From an uncultured Rhizobiaceae bacterium (GTDB lineage Bacteria; Pseudomonadota; Alphaproteobacteria; Rhizobiales; Rhizobiaceae): 64,000 nucleotides of DNA. Both the position numbers and the translations under genes were made by a program. Below the pieces are notes generated by a model. The model did no database searches. It was not told where the DNA came from and was given only the letters and a program-made list of their open reading frames with translations. Shown here piece by piece: positions 18,347-30,011 of this stretch (position 1 is its first letter; each line of letters opens with the position of its first letter). The DNA lies in assembly GCA_947259295.1 (NCBI GenBank), contig CAMYMG010000036.1, positions 62,001-126,000 on the forward strand, in the 5' to 3' direction.

Positions 18347-19258
18347 TCAGGCGAAGAGCGTGCCCTCGGCAACCTTGACGGCATGGCCGCCGATCCGCGC
18401 GCCGGCCATCTTTCCCTGCTCGACGTCGATCTCTAGCCTTATGCGCGAGGCGCGCCCCATCTCGATGCCCTGTTCGATCCAGTAGCTGGTCTGGCCGTCG
18501 ACCGGGCGGTCGAAATCCAGGATCGCGCCGGCGAAGGCGGCCGCCGCCGAACCGGTCGCCGGATCCTCGTAGGAGGGCGAACCCGGCACGAACATGCGCG
18601 CGTGGAAGTCGCTGTCATGATGCAGCGTCTCGCGGCAATAGGCATAGGCCGACGCCACGACCCCCTCCCCCTTGGATGGCGCGAGTTCCAGCCATGCGTG
18701 ATTGTCGAAATCGATCTTTGCCGCCGCCTCGAGGTTGGCGACCGGGATCGTCACATAGGGCACGCCGGCCGACCACAGGCTCGGCCTGTGATTCTCGAAG
18801 CCGATCTCGTGCGGGTCGAGGCCGAGGGCGGCGCCGAGCGCGGCGGCATCGGCGGAGAGCGGTGACGGCTGCGGCAAGCGGGCAAGATCGAACTCGGCAA
18901 AAGTGGCGCCCTTGCCCTTGGTCACCGCGCAGCGCACCGGCCCGATATTCTCCTCCAGCACGAACATGCCCGCCGTGCCGTTGTCTCCCTGCTGCTCGGC
19001 CAGCGCGATCGCCGACCCCACCGTCGGGTGACCGGCGAACGGCATCTCGTAGTCGGGCGTGAAGATGCGCACGCGGGCGCGGTGGCGCGGGTCCTCGGGC
19101 GGCAGGATGAACACCGATTCCGACAGGTTGAACTCGCGCGCGATGGCCTGCATGGCCGCCGTATCGAGGCCCTCACAGTCGAGCACGATGCCCAGCGGAT
19201 TGCCGGCAAGCGTCTGTTCGGTGAATACGTCGTAGACGAGATATTTGCGTGATTTCAT
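18347..19258 (-). CDS. PhzF family phenazine biosynthesis-like isomerase
   Basis: MKSRKYLVYDVFTEQTLAGNPLGIVLDCEGLDTAAMQAIAREFNLSESVF; FAGHPTVGSA; DPATGSAAAAFAG. Confidence 0.92.
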   Translation of the reverse strand: MKSRKYLVYDVFTEQTLAGNPLGIVLDCEGLDTAAMQAIAREFNLSESVFILPPEDPRHRARVRIFTPDYEMPFAGHPTVGSAIALAEQQGDNGTAGMFVLEENIGPVRCAVTKGKGATFAEFDLARLPQPSPLSADAAALGAALGLDPHEIGFENHRPSLWSAGVPYVTIPVANLEAAAKIDFDNHAWLELAPSKGEGVVASAYAYCRETLHHDSDFHARMFVPGSPSYEDPATGSAAAAFAGAILDFDRPVDGQTSYWIEQGIEMGRASRIRLEIDVEQGKMAGARIGGHAVKVAEGTLFA

Positions 19259-19333
19259 GGGCTTCCCGCTGTTTCCCGACTCAACATGAGCGAAATTTAA
19301 CTTGTAATGCCGGCCCGTTGGCATGACCTGTCG

Positions 19334-19379
19334 GCATAGGGATATGCGTGTCGGCGCGTATGAACGCGTAGGGATATGC
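19334..19379. promoter_or_regulatory. Tandem 14-bp operator-like repeat GC(A/G)TAGGGATATGC x2 with 32-bp period
   Basis: Copies at 19334-19347 and 19366-19379 between divergent phzF and macA-like genes. Confidence 0.45.
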
Positions 19380-19398
19380 CGAAGAAGAAGGGCGCGCA

Positions 19399-20712
19399 AT
19401 GGACCAGATCGTCGACAAGGAGCGCAACAGACCGGGTAGCGGCGAAGCCCCCGGCCTCGATCCGATTCCATCGGCTCAGGAGGCGCTCGGTCTAGGCTCG
19501 AGACGCTCCGGTGGCCGGCGCTTGCGTCCTTGGCTCATCGCGGCGGCGGTTGTCGCCTTTGTCGCCGCGGCTATCGGCTACTGGCAGTTCGGCGGCTCCT
19601 CGCCTGAACTCAGCTACGTCACCCAGCCCGCCGAGAAAGGCGACATCACCGTCGAGGTGTCGGCCACCGGCACGCTGCAGCCACTGATTCAGGTCGACAT
19701 TTCCAGCGAATTGTCGGGCGTCGTGCGCTCGGTCGCGGTCGACGAGAATCAGATCGTGAAGAAGGGCGACGTGCTGGCCGAACTCGACACGGTGCGGCTC
19801 GCCGCGCAGATCGAGCGCGCAGAGGCGTCGGTGAAGGCCGCCGCCGCGAAAGTCACCGAGGCCAGAACCACCTTGCAGGAAACCGAACAGGCACAGGTCC
19901 GTTCGGCGACCCTGTCGAAGCGCGGCATGGTCACCGACCAGGCGCTCGAGGGGGCAACGGCGGCGCGCGACCGCGCCATGGCCAATGTCGCGCTGGCCGA
20001 AGCCAATCTCGCCATTGCCGACGCCGACCTGAAGCTGCAGCAGGCCGACCTTGAAAAGAGCACGATCTATGCGCCGATCGACGGCATCGTGCTGACCCGC
20101 TCGGTCAACCCGGGGCAGACGGTAGCCTCCTCGATGCAGGCGCCGGTGCTCTTCGTGCTGGCCGCGAACCTCGAAAACATGGAGCTCAAGGCGGCGGTCG
20201 ACGAGGCCGACATCGGCGGGGTGGCGCCCGGCCAGACCGCGCGCTTCACCGTCGACGCCTTCCCGGAACGAAAATTCGATGCCGAGATCCGCGAAATCTC
20301 CTTCGCCTCGGTCGCCACCGAGGGCGTCGTCACCTACGACGCCCGCCTCAACGTCGACAATCAGGCGCTGCTACTCAGGCCCGGCATGACCGCCACGGTT
20401 TCGGTGGTGACGCGCGAGGCGAAGGACGTGGTCATGGTGCCGGCCGCCGCCTTCCGCTTCAGCCCGCAGGCGACCGAACGCCGTTCGATGAGCCTGCGCG
20501 ACCTGTTCATGCCGCGCATGGGGCGTCGTGGTGGGCGCCAGGAGCAGCGCTCGGCAGAGCCTGGCAGCCGCACGCTCTATGTGCTGAAAGACGGCGCGCC
20601 CGAAGCCCTGCAGGTGAAAACCGGCGCCACCGATGGCGAGAATGTCGAGATCGTGTCAGGCGTGGCCGAGGGTGACCCGATCGTCACCGGCGTGCGCCAG
20701 CCGCGCGCCTGA
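19399..20712 (+). CDS. Efflux periplasmic adaptor subunit (MacA/HlyD-like)
   Basis: Single N-terminal TM; VSATGTLQPLIQVDISSELSGVV, APIDGIVLTRSVNPGQTV. Confidence 0.9.
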   Translation: MDQIVDKERNRPGSGEAPGLDPIPSAQEALGLGSRRSGGRRLRPWLIAAAVVAFVAAAIGYWQFGGSSPELSYVTQPAEKGDITVEVSATGTLQPLIQVDISSELSGVVRSVAVDENQIVKKGDVLAELDTVRLAAQIERAEASVKAAAAKVTEARTTLQETEQAQVRSATLSKRGMVTDQALEGATAARDRAMANVALAEANLAIADADLKLQQADLEKSTIYAPIDGIVLTRSVNPGQTVASSMQAPVLFVLAANLENMELKAAVDEADIGGVAPGQTARFTVDAFPERKFDAEIREISFASVATEGVVTYDARLNVDNQALLLRPGMTATVSVVTREAKDVVMVPAAAFRFSPQATERRSMSLRDLFMPRMGRRGGRQEQRSAEPGSRTLYVLKDGAPEALQVKTGATDGENVEIVSGVAEGDPIVTGVRQPRA

Positions 20713-20717
20713 TTGCC

Positions 20718-21422
20718 ATGGCCAGCGCCCCGCTGATCACGTTCGAGAAGGTCTGGAAGACTTATGGCCGCGGCGAGGCCCGTGTGCATGCGCTGGCCGG
20801 CGTCGACCTTGCTATCGCGCGCGGCGAGTTCGTTGCCATCATGGGCCCGTCGGGCTCGGGAAAATCGACCGCGATGAACATCATCGGCTGCCTCGATACG
20901 CCGACATCCGGCCGCTACGGCTTCCTCGACGTGGACGCCGGACGGCTCGACCGGGGCAGCCGCGCGACGCTGCGCAACCTCTATGTCGGCTTCGTCTTCC
21001 AGGGCTACAACCTCTTGCCGCGCACCACGGCCGCCGAAAATGTCGAGCTGCCGCTGATCTATCGCGGCGTGCCGGGGCGCGAGCGGCGCGACCTTGCCAT
21101 GCAGGCGCTCTCCGAAGTCGGCCTGCAGGGCCGCGAGAGCCACACACCGGCCGAATTGTCGGGCGGCCAGCAGCAGCGCGTGGCGATTGCCCGCGCCATC
21201 GTCACGCGCCCTACCCTGCTCGTCGCCGATGAGCCGACCGGCAATCTCGACACCGCGCGCAGCCATGAGATCATGGACCTGATGACACGGCTGAACGAGG
21301 ATCTCGGTCTCACCATCGTCATGGTCACGCATGAGGCAGACATCGCTGCCTATGCCGGCCGCACGATCGGCTTTCTCGATGGCAACGTCGCTTCCGACAC
21401 GAAAAACCTGGAGGCGGCGTGA
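20718..21422 (+). CDS. ABC transporter ATP-binding protein (MacB/LolD-like)
   Basis: Walker [10 protein letters not shown], signature [15 protein letters not shown], Walker [13 protein letters not shown]. Confidence 0.95.
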   Translation: MASAPLITFEKVWKTYGRGEARVHALAGVDLAIARGEFVAIMGPSGSGKSTAMNIIGCLDTPTSGRYGFLDVDAGRLDRGSRATLRNLYVGFVFQGYNLLPRTTAAENVELPLIYRGVPGRERRDLAMQALSEVGLQGRESHTPAELSGGQQQRVAIARAIVTRPTLLVADEPTGNLDTARSHEIMDLMTRLNEDLGLTIVMVTHEADIAAYAGRTIGFLDGNVASDTKNLEAA

Positions 21423-22630
21423 TGCTCTGGGAAACCATCCGCCTCGCTCTGCTGTCGGTTCGTCGCAACGTTCTGCGCTCCTTCCTCACCCTGCTCGGCA
21501 TCGTCATCGGCGTTGCCGCTGTCATCGCCATGATCACCATCGGCTCGGGCACCACCGCAAAGGTGCGCAACGACATCGCCAAGCTCGGCAGCAACCTGCT
21601 CGTCGTGCGCGCAGCCAGGCCGGACCGCTCGGGCTCCACCTCATTCACCCCCAGGCAGCTTGACGAGCGCGACTTCGCCGCCCTGGCCACGGGCCTGGAA
21701 AACGCCAAGGCGGTCTCGGCCGCGGCACAGAAGCAGGTGCGCGTCGTCTATGGCGCGGAGAACATCGCCGCCGAGGTCACCGGCACCGATCCCGCCTATT
21801 TCGTCGCCCGCGACTGGGACATCGCGCTCGGACGCCTGTTCACCGAATCCGAGGCGCGCGGCGGCACCGGCGTCTGCGTCATCGGCGAAACCGTGCGCCG
21901 CCAGTTCTTCGGCGCCGGCGACCCCCAGGGCCAGTCGATCCGCGTCAACCGCATGAGTTGCAAGGTCGTCGGCGTGCTGGCACCCAAGGGCACCTCGGGC
22001 TTCGGCCAGGACCAGGACAATGTCGTGCTGATGCCGCTGTCGGCGTTCCAGCGCCGCATCGCCGGCGACCGCGACATCGATTCGATCTATGTCGCGGCAC
22101 TCGACGGCGTCGCCACATCTTCGGTGCAGGCCGACATCGAGACGATTTTGCGCGAGACGCGTCGGATCGCGCCCGGCGCCGACGACAATTTCGACGTCCG
22201 CGATATGACGCAGATCGCCGACGCCATGACCAGCGCCACCACCACGATGACCGGCATGCTGGGCGCGGTGGCCGGCGTCAGCCTCTTGGTCGGCGGCATC
22301 GGCATCATGAACATCATGCTGGTCTCGGTCACCGAGCGCACCCGCGAGATCGGCATCAGGCTGGCCATCGGCGCGCATGAGAAGCACATCCTGATCCAGT
22401 TCCTCGTCGAGGCGACGGTGCTGTCGCTGCTCGGCGGGCTGATCGGCATTGCGCTAGGGCTCTCGCTCGCCGGCGCGGCATCGATGGCGCTGTCGATCCC
22501 CTTCGCGCCGAGCCTCGCCATCATTGCGCTGGCGGTCGGCTTTTCGGCGCTGATCGGCATGGTCTTCGGCTTCTTCCCGGCCCTGCGCGGCGCCCGCCTC
22601 GATCCCATCGACGCGCTGCGGCACGAGTAG
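21419..22630 (+). CDS. ABC transporter permease (MacB-like, FtsX domain)
   Basis: RRNVLRSFLTLLGIVIGVAAVIAMITIGSGTTAKV; VGGIGIMNIMLVSVTERTREIGIRLAIGA. Confidence 0.95.
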   Translation: MMLWETIRLALLSVRRNVLRSFLTLLGIVIGVAAVIAMITIGSGTTAKVRNDIAKLGSNLLVVRAARPDRSGSTSFTPRQLDERDFAALATGLENAKAVSAAAQKQVRVVYGAENIAAEVTGTDPAYFVARDWDIALGRLFTESEARGGTGVCVIGETVRRQFFGAGDPQGQSIRVNRMSCKVVGVLAPKGTSGFGQDQDNVVLMPLSAFQRRIAGDRDIDSIYVAALDGVATSSVQADIETILRETRRIAPGADDNFDVRDMTQIADAMTSATTTMTGMLGAVAGVSLLVGGIGIMNIMLVSVTERTREIGIRLAIGAHEKHILIQFLVEATVLSLLGGLIGIALGLSLAGAASMALSIPFAPSLAIIALAVGFSALIGMVFGFFPALRGARLDPIDALRHE

Positions 22631-22652
22631 ACTGGCTTGAAGAAACGCATTT

Positions 22653-22670
22653 TGTGAACTATAGTTCACA
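22653..22670. promoter_or_regulatory. 18-bp perfect palindrome TGTGAACTATAGTTCACA, candidate HigBA autoregulatory operator
   Basis: Abuts the probable GTG start (22672) of the toxin gene. Confidence 0.7.
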
Positions 22671-22671
22671 T

Positions 22672-22962
22672 GTGATCGAAGTTCGCCGGACTTCAGTGTT
22701 TGAAACCTGGTTCGTCAAGTTGCGCGACGTTGAGGCGAAAGCCCGCATCAACGTGCGCATCCGGCGACTGTCACTCGGGAACTTCGGCGACACGAAGCCG
22801 GTGGGCAGCGGTGTGAGTGAGCTGCGCATCCATCACGGCCCCGGCTATCGCATCTATTTCGTCCGGCATGGCGACCGGCTTGTGATCCTGCTCTGCGGCG
22901 GCGACAAGTCGAGACAGGACCGAGACATCGCAAGGGCAGAGGAACTCGCAAAGGAGATCTGA
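22672..22962 (+). CDS. Type II toxin-antitoxin RelE/ParE (HigB-like) toxin
   Basis: VIEVRRTSVFETWFVKLRDVEAKARINVRIRRLSLGNFGDTKPVGSGVSELRIHHGPGYRIYFVRHGDRLVILLCGGDKSRQDRDIARAEELAKEI. Confidence 0.92.
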   Translation: MIEVRRTSVFETWFVKLRDVEAKARINVRIRRLSLGNFGDTKPVGSGVSELRIHHGPGYRIYFVRHGDRLVILLCGGDKSRQDRDIARAEELAKEI

Positions 22963-22964
22963 TC

Positions 22965-23249
22965 ATGGCGCTCGAAACGACCAAGTGGGATGCCGCGGAT
23001 TATCTCGACAGCCCTGAAATGATCGCGGCCTATCTCGACGCCGCGTTGGAGGATGGCGATCCGACAGTCATCGCAGCAGCCCTTGGCGACGTCGCCCGAG
23101 CCAAAGGCATGACCGAAATCGCAAGGAAGACCGGCATCACCCGTGAGGGCCTCTACAAGGCACTTAGCGCCGATGGCGACCCGAAGCTCACCACCTTTCT
23201 CGGCGTCATCAAGAGCCTCGGGCTTCAGATCAGCGTGCGCGCGGCCTAG
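22965..23249 (+). CDS. HigA-like addiction module antidote protein
   Basis: DYLDSPEMIAAYLDAALEDGDPTVIAAALGDVARAKGMTEIARKTGITREGLYKALSADGDPKLTTFLGVIKSLGL. Confidence 0.92.
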   Translation: MALETTKWDAADYLDSPEMIAAYLDAALEDGDPTVIAAALGDVARAKGMTEIARKTGITREGLYKALSADGDPKLTTFLGVIKSLGLQISVRAA

Positions 23250-23971
23250 CCACCCTCGCTGCCAAAATGCCAGTCGATCAGCGGCCTCATATGCGGCATC
23301 AGCCCGTCCGGCAGGTCTGTTGCATCGCGGATGATCACCGGCCCGGAAATCTCCGGCTCGCTTTCGCCGGCCACGAAGCCTTCGATCCGTGCCGCGATCT
23401 CGTCGGCCGTCATGTCGAGATGGTAGCGGCGGAAGATAACCGTGCCCCTGTCGGTCGACAGCGCATGGCAGAGGCCGCCTGCCAGCGCCGCGTCAAGGTC
23501 GAGGCCGGTCTCTTCAAGCACCTCGCGCGCCATGTTGCCGTGCAGATCGACGCGGCCACCGGGAAAATCCTCGGGCTCGAAGGAGCCAGCCGCGAAATAG
23601 ACTTTTCCGGCGTTGACCGTATGTGCCGCCATGCGGATCGCCACCAGCGCATTGTCGCTGGCCACCAGCACCGGATGGGCAAAGGCGTGCGCGGCCGTTC
23701 CAGCACGTTCCTTGCGCCAGTACATGAAGGTCGCATAGCGCACCGCGTGGCAGCGGCCGAACAGCCGCCGGCCGGCATAGCCAAACTCGGAAAGCAGCAC
23801 GACCTCGCCGTCGAACAGGGCTGGCCGGGCCTTGATCTCGCTTTGCCAATTCTGCCCGATCGCCTCGGCATGGGCCACTTCGAAAGGGTGCGGCGCCGGG
23901 TCGAGTACCACGTCGACCGTGTCGACCGGCAGGATCACGTCGCGCGGAATATCGAAGACCGGGCCCGCCAT
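23246..23971 (-). CDS. NUDIX hydrolase
   Basis: [25 protein letters not shown] resembles a divergent Nudix box. Confidence 0.85.
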   Translation of the reverse strand: MAGPVFDIPRDVILPVDTVDVVLDPAPHPFEVAHAEAIGQNWQSEIKARPALFDGEVVLLSEFGYAGRRLFGRCHAVRYATFMYWRKERAGTAAHAFAHPVLVASDNALVAIRMAAHTVNAGKVYFAAGSFEPEDFPGGRVDLHGNMAREVLEETGLDLDAALAGGLCHALSTDRGTVIFRRYHLDMTADEIAARIEGFVAGESEPEISGPVIIRDATDLPDGLMPHMRPLIDWHFGSEGG

Positions 23972-23973
23972 GT

Positions 23974-25086
23974 TCAGGCGATATCGAGCGTGACGGCGAC
24001 CGGGCAGTGGTCGGACGCCTTTGGCCGGTCCCATCCGATGCGCGGAAAGCGATCCACTTCCTGGCCGGGCGGAAAGATCGTCCGGAAAGGCTGTCCGTGA
24101 CGCACGATATCCGGCATCGCCTGCGCATTGCGCCGTGCAAGCGCCGGCGACAGCAGGATATAGTCGAGCTGGCAGAGGTGCCGCTCCAGCGGTCCGCGCG
24201 TGTGATAGAGCGTCCAGCGGTCGAGCTCCGGCCGCCGCTCCACGACGTTCTCGCAGAACCCGTCGGCCAGCAATATGTCGACGCTCGACACCGCCTCGTC
24301 GACAACCTCAAACCGGTAGCCCCCGTCCGCCGCGTCGTCGATCACCACGCGCTGCCGATAGTCGTTGAGGTCGCCGCAGATCGCCCATCGCTTGTTGGCG
24401 GCGTGGTCCCGGCCGAAACGCTCCTCGATGATACGCTTGACCGCCTTGGCCTCGGCGATACGTACGGGCATGGTCGCGTCGCGTCCGTTCATGCCGTTGC
24501 GCGCCCCGCCCATCGACTTGAAATGCACCGAATAGATGGTCAGCGGGCGACCGCCGATCTTGACGTCGATCTCCAGGCAGTCGCGGCGGAAAATCCGCTC
24601 GTTCGGGCTGTTTCCGAGTTCGGCGAGTTCGGGCGTGTGCAGCCCGAAATCGTCGAACGTCACATGCGCATGGCTGGTCATGCGCACGAACTCGATCGGC
24701 TGGCCGTGCGCCGTCTCGGCGCGCAGCATGACCGCGACATCGATGCCGCGCATGTCGTTGCCTGTCGTGGTGTATTTCTGGATGTAGCCCTGGCCGACCA
24801 TCTTGAAGAGATAGCCGTACTCAAACGCCTTCAGGGCCTCCAGATTGTCGACTTCCTGCAGGCACAATATGTCGGCGCGCGTAGCGGCGATCGCCAGCGC
24901 CGTGAGTTGCCGCGTATCGTCGGCATGGGCGATCGTTCGAGCCTGCTCAAGTTGCCGGTATTCGGCCTCGTTCTTGATCTCGAAGAGCGCGAGCGTGCGA
25001 TCCTGGTGGAGTTGATTGCGGAAACCGGAATAGTCGAACCTGTTCATCAGGTTCTCGACATTGAAGGTGGCAAGGCGCAGCGACAT
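23974..25086 (-). CDS. Endonuclease/exonuclease/phosphatase family protein
   Basis: [21 protein letters not shown]...[15 protein letters not shown]...[11 protein letters not shown]...[11 protein letters not shown]. Confidence 0.92.
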   Translation of the reverse strand: MSLRLATFNVENLMNRFDYSGFRNQLHQDRTLALFEIKNEAEYRQLEQARTIAHADDTRQLTALAIAATRADILCLQEVDNLEALKAFEYGYLFKMVGQGYIQKYTTTGNDMRGIDVAVMLRAETAHGQPIEFVRMTSHAHVTFDDFGLHTPELAELGNSPNERIFRRDCLEIDVKIGGRPLTIYSVHFKSMGGARNGMNGRDATMPVRIAEAKAVKRIIEERFGRDHAANKRWAICGDLNDYRQRVVIDDAADGGYRFEVVDEAVSSVDILLADGFCENVVERRPELDRWTLYHTRGPLERHLCQLDYILLSPALARRNAQAMPDIVRHGQPFRTIFPPGQEVDRFPRIGWDRPKASDHCPVAVTLDIA

Positions 25087-25239
25087 GGCGCGACCTTTGC
25101 AGCCAGTCGCGGCCAAAGACAAGGCCGGGACGCCGTTTGTCAGGCCGCATGCTTGGATTGTCGTTCATCTTGGGTTCATGCGCCGGCGACGATAGTGGAG
25201 CATCTCCTCCGGAAACTATGGCGTGGGGCCTGGCATTTC

Positions 25240-25719
25240 ATGGAGAACGCTATGAAACTGCAGATCTTTTCGCATTGGCGCGCCACCTTGGTGGCGCTGG
25301 GCGTGCTTGCTGGCATGTCGGTGCCGGCGACCGCGGCACCTTTCGCCGCAAGGCTCGATCGGTCGGTGGTCGCGCCAGCGGTGCAAGTGCAGCCGGAATC
25401 GGTCGACTATCGAAAGCGCCGTTACTGCGGGCGCAACGGCTATTGCGGCGGCTGGAAGAACAATTACCGGCGGCATCATCGGCATCGCCACTACGGGCGG
25501 CGCTATGACCGCCGCTACTATGGGCGCGTCTATCCGCGGTTGTATCTCGGGCCGGCCTACCCGACCTATCGATATGTCCAGCCGCGCCGCTACTACAGGG
25601 GCGGTGGCTCGGCCCATGTTGCGTGGTGCTACAACCGCTACCGCTCGTACCGCGCATGGGACAACACGTTTCAGCCCTATCACGGACCGAGGCGGCAGTG
25701 CTGGTCACCCTATAGCTAG
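25240..25719 (+). CDS. BA14K family (lectin-like) protein
   Basis: Signal peptide; Tyr/Arg-rich core; C-terminal [33 protein letters not shown]. Confidence 0.85.
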   Translation: MENAMKLQIFSHWRATLVALGVLAGMSVPATAAPFAARLDRSVVAPAVQVQPESVDYRKRRYCGRNGYCGGWKNNYRRHHRHRHYGRRYDRRYYGRVYPRLYLGPAYPTYRYVQPRRYYRGGGSAHVAWCYNRYRSYRAWDNTFQPYHGPRRQCWSPYS

Positions 25720-25740
25720 CAGCTCATAGGGCGCGGGGCG

Positions 25741-25771
25741 GGGCGGCGTCGTCATGGCGCCGCCCTTTTTT
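25741..25771 (+). terminator. Intrinsic terminator downstream of BA14K gene
   Basis: GGGCGGCG-N9-CGCCGCCC followed by TTTTTT. Confidence 0.85.
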
Positions 25772-25864
25772 GCGATTTGGGGGAACCAATAGGTGGCGAA
25801 ACTCTTATAACGAGAGGCTGCCCGAATCCCTGGACGTTGCGTTGGGGTAATTCCAGGAAGAGAC

Positions 25865-26149
25865 ATGAGTGAAGAATTGACCCCGCGCGAACACCGCAAC
25901 CGAGTGATCAAAGGCGGTGCGATCCTTTCGGGTATACAGAACTCGGTCGTCAGCTGCACCATTCGCAACATGCACGAAAACGGCGCCGAGCTTCGCGTCG
26001 ACGCGGAGGCCCGCGTGCCAAATGACTTCCTGCTCTACGTTGCAGTCGAAGGCACCTGCTACAAATGCGAGTTGCGCTGGCGAAAGCTCGATCGCTGCGG
26101 CGTCCAGTTCAGCGGCACCGAACCCAAGCCGCACTGGCACTACGGCTGA
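25865..26149 (+). CDS. PilZ domain-containing protein
   Basis: REHRNRVIKGGAILSG...CTIRNMHENGAELRVDAEARVPNDFLLYV...CELRWRKLDRCGVQF. Confidence 0.9.
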   Translation: MSEELTPREHRNRVIKGGAILSGIQNSVVSCTIRNMHENGAELRVDAEARVPNDFLLYVAVEGTCYKCELRWRKLDRCGVQFSGTEPKPHWHYG

Positions 26150-26183
26150 GACCTGCAGCCCTTCGCTCTAAACCCTGAAGACA

Positions 26184-26213
26184 AAAGGCCGGCGGATTGC
26201 TCCACCGGCCTTT
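26184..26213. terminator. Probable bidirectional terminator between PilZ gene and ilvC
   Basis: AAAGGCCGG-N12-CCGGCCTTT between convergent genes, T/A-rich flanks. Confidence 0.75.
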
Positions 26214-26234
26214 CTTGATTGGCGAGGACGAGAC

Positions 26235-27924
<1,690 letters not shown>

Positions 27925-27975
27925 CTGAAACACGGTCGCTTGCCTGGAATTTTGTCGGGAGCGGCACCGTCTTTA

Positions 27976-27997
27976 AACCGTACCGTACGTTACGGTT
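27976..27997. promoter_or_regulatory. 22-bp near-perfect palindrome AACCGTACCGTACGTTACGGTT, candidate TetR operator
   Basis: A single mismatched base pair; ~50 bp upstream of the TetR start. Confidence 0.65.
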
Positions 27998-28091
27998 CGG
28001 CTTATGGCGCAGTTGCAGAAGCGATGCAAGCCGTTCGAGGGAATTTCGAGGCGCCTGTCGGAATTGCGCCCCGAAAAGCAAAAGTCCCGGC

Positions 28092-30011
28092 CTAGATCGC
28101 GACCTGCGTTCCGATTTCGACCACGCGGCCGGTCGGGATCTGGAAATACTCCGTCGCGTCGGATGCGGTGCGCGCTAAGCCGATGAACAGCCGGTCCTGC
28201 CACAGCGGCATGCCTGAATTGGCCGATGCCTTCAGCGAGCGCCGCGACAGGAAGAACGACGTCGTCATGATATCAAATTTCCAGCCCTGCTTGCGGCAGA
28301 TCGACATCGCCTTCGGGATGTTGGGCTGTTCCATGTAGCCGAAAGTCAGCGTTACGCGCATGAACAGGTCGTTGATCGGCTCGAGATTGGCGCGGTCGCC
28401 TTCCGGCACGGTCGGCGTCTGCGCGGTCACCACGCTCAGGATGACGTTCTGCTCGTGCAGCACCTTGTAGTGCTTCAGGCTGTGCATCAGCGCTGTCGGG
28501 GCGCTGTGCGGATCGCTCGTCAGGAACACGGCCGTGCCGGGAACAACCATGGGCGGCTTCTTGGCCAGGTTGTCGGCCAGGAAGTCGAGCGGAATCTCGT
28601 TCTTGCGCGTCTTGTCGAAGAGGAACTTGGAGCCCCTCACCCAAGTCCACATGATTATGCCCATCATGGAGGCAACACAGATCGAGACCCAGCCGCCGTC
28701 GACCACCTTGACCGCATTGGCGAGGAAGAAGCCGGTATCGACCGTCGCGAAGACGATGGTCAGGGCGATCGCGCCGGCGAGCTTCCACTTCCAGCGATGC
28801 CGCATGACGACGAACAGCAGGATCGTCGTCACCAGCATCTCGCCGGTGACCGAGATGCCGTAGGCAGAGGCGAGATTGGTCGATGCCCCGAAGCCGACGA
28901 CGAGGAACATCACGCCGACCGCGAGCAGCAGATTGACCCTCGGCATATAGATCTGCCCGGACTGCATTTCTGAGGTGTGCTGGATCTCGAAACGCGGCAG
29001 CAGGCTGAGCTGCACGGCCTGGCGGGTCAGCGAATAGGCGCCGGAGATCACGGCCTGGCTGGCAATAACCGTCGCCGCCGTAGCCAGGCCGACCATCGGC
29101 AGCAGCGCCCATTCGGGCAGCATTTCAAAGAACGGGTTCTGCGGCGCGCCGCCATGCGCCAGCACGTACGCGCCCTGGCCGAAATAGTTGAGCAGCAGGC
29201 AGGGAAAGACGATGGCGATCCAGGCCGCGACGATCGGCCTGCGGCCGAAATGCCCGAGATCGACATAAAGCGCCTCGGCGCCGGTCACTGCCAGGAACAC
29301 AGCGCCGATCGTGACGAACGCCACTTCGGGCTGTCCGAACAGATAGATGACGCCGTAATAGGGATTGACCGCCAGTAGCACCGTCGGATCGTCGGCGATG
29401 TGCCAGATGCCGGCCAGGCCGATGGCCAGGAACCAGATGGCTGTCACCGGGCCGAACACCTTGGCGACGCCGCCCGTGCCGAAGCGCTGTACCGCAAACA
29501 GTACCGCCAGGATCACCAGAGTGATCGGCACTACATATTCCTCGAAAGCCGGCGTCGCGACCGTGAGGCCTTCGACCGCGGAAAGCACCGATATGGCCGG
29601 CGTGATGATCGCATCGCCAAAAAACAGCGCCGCGCCGCAGACGCCGATCGTCAGGATGGCGCCGCTGGCGCGCGGATAGGCGCGGCGGGCCAGCGCCATC
29701 AGCGACAGCGTTCCGCCCTCGCCGCCATTGTCGGCGCGCAGAACGAAGATGACATACTTGATCGTCACGATGACGGTAAGCGCCCAGACGATGAGCGACA
29801 GGACGCCCAGAACCTCGATGCGGGTGGCGGCCTCGTCGGCCGATGCCGCATGCAGCGCCTCTCGAAATGCGTAGATGGGGCTGGTGCCGATGTCGCCATA
29901 GACGACACCGAGCGCACCCAACATCAGAACCCTGGTGCTTTGGGTCGGAGCGGCCGAAGGTTCCGTCTCACCGGCAGGCTGAGGCACGCTACCGGGGTCT
30001 TTCTGGTCCAT
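28092..30011 (-). CDS. kup: Low-affinity potassium transporter Kup
   Basis: [26 protein letters not shown]...; KUP family over 640 aa. Confidence 0.96.
   Translation of the reverse strand: MDQKDPGSVPQPAGETEPSAAPTQSTRVLMLGALGVVYGDIGTSPIYAFREALHAASADEAATRIEVLGVLSLIVWALTVIVTIKYVIFVLRADNGGEGGTLSLMALARRAYPRASGAILTIGVCGAALFFGDAIITPAISVLSAVEGLTVATPAFEEYVVPITLVILAVLFAVQRFGTGGVAKVFGPVTAIWFLAIGLAGIWHIADDPTVLLAVNPYYGVIYLFGQPEVAFVTIGAVFLAVTGAEALYVDLGHFGRRPIVAAWIAIVFPCLLLNYFGQGAYVLAHGGAPQNPFFEMLPEWALLPMVGLATAATVIASQAVISGAYSLTRQAVQLSLLPRFEIQHTSEMQSGQIYMPRVNLLLAVGVMFLVVGFGASTNLASAYGISVTGEMLVTTILLFVVMRHRWKWKLAGAIALTIVFATVDTGFFLANAVKVVDGGWVSICVASMMGIIMWTWVRGSKFLFDKTRKNEIPLDFLADNLAKKPPMVVPGTAVFLTSDPHSAPTALMHSLKHYKVLHEQNVILSVVTAQTPTVPEGDRANLEPINDLFMRVTLTFGYMEQPNIPKAMSICRKQGWKFDIMTTSFFLSRRSLKASANSGMPLWQDRLFIGLARTASDATEYFQIPTGRVVEIGTQVAI

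Noticed and set aside
22654-22671. Alternative GTG start at 22654 for the HigB-like toxin
   Set aside because: Would place MNYSSH within the 18-bp palindrome and add a non-homologous N-terminus; GTG 22672 fits better, though not proven.
24007-25239. N-terminal ~410 aa of ORF 24007..25719
   Set aside because: Antisense to the endonuclease/exonuclease/phosphatase gene; only the C-terminal BA14K part (from 25240) is protein-like.
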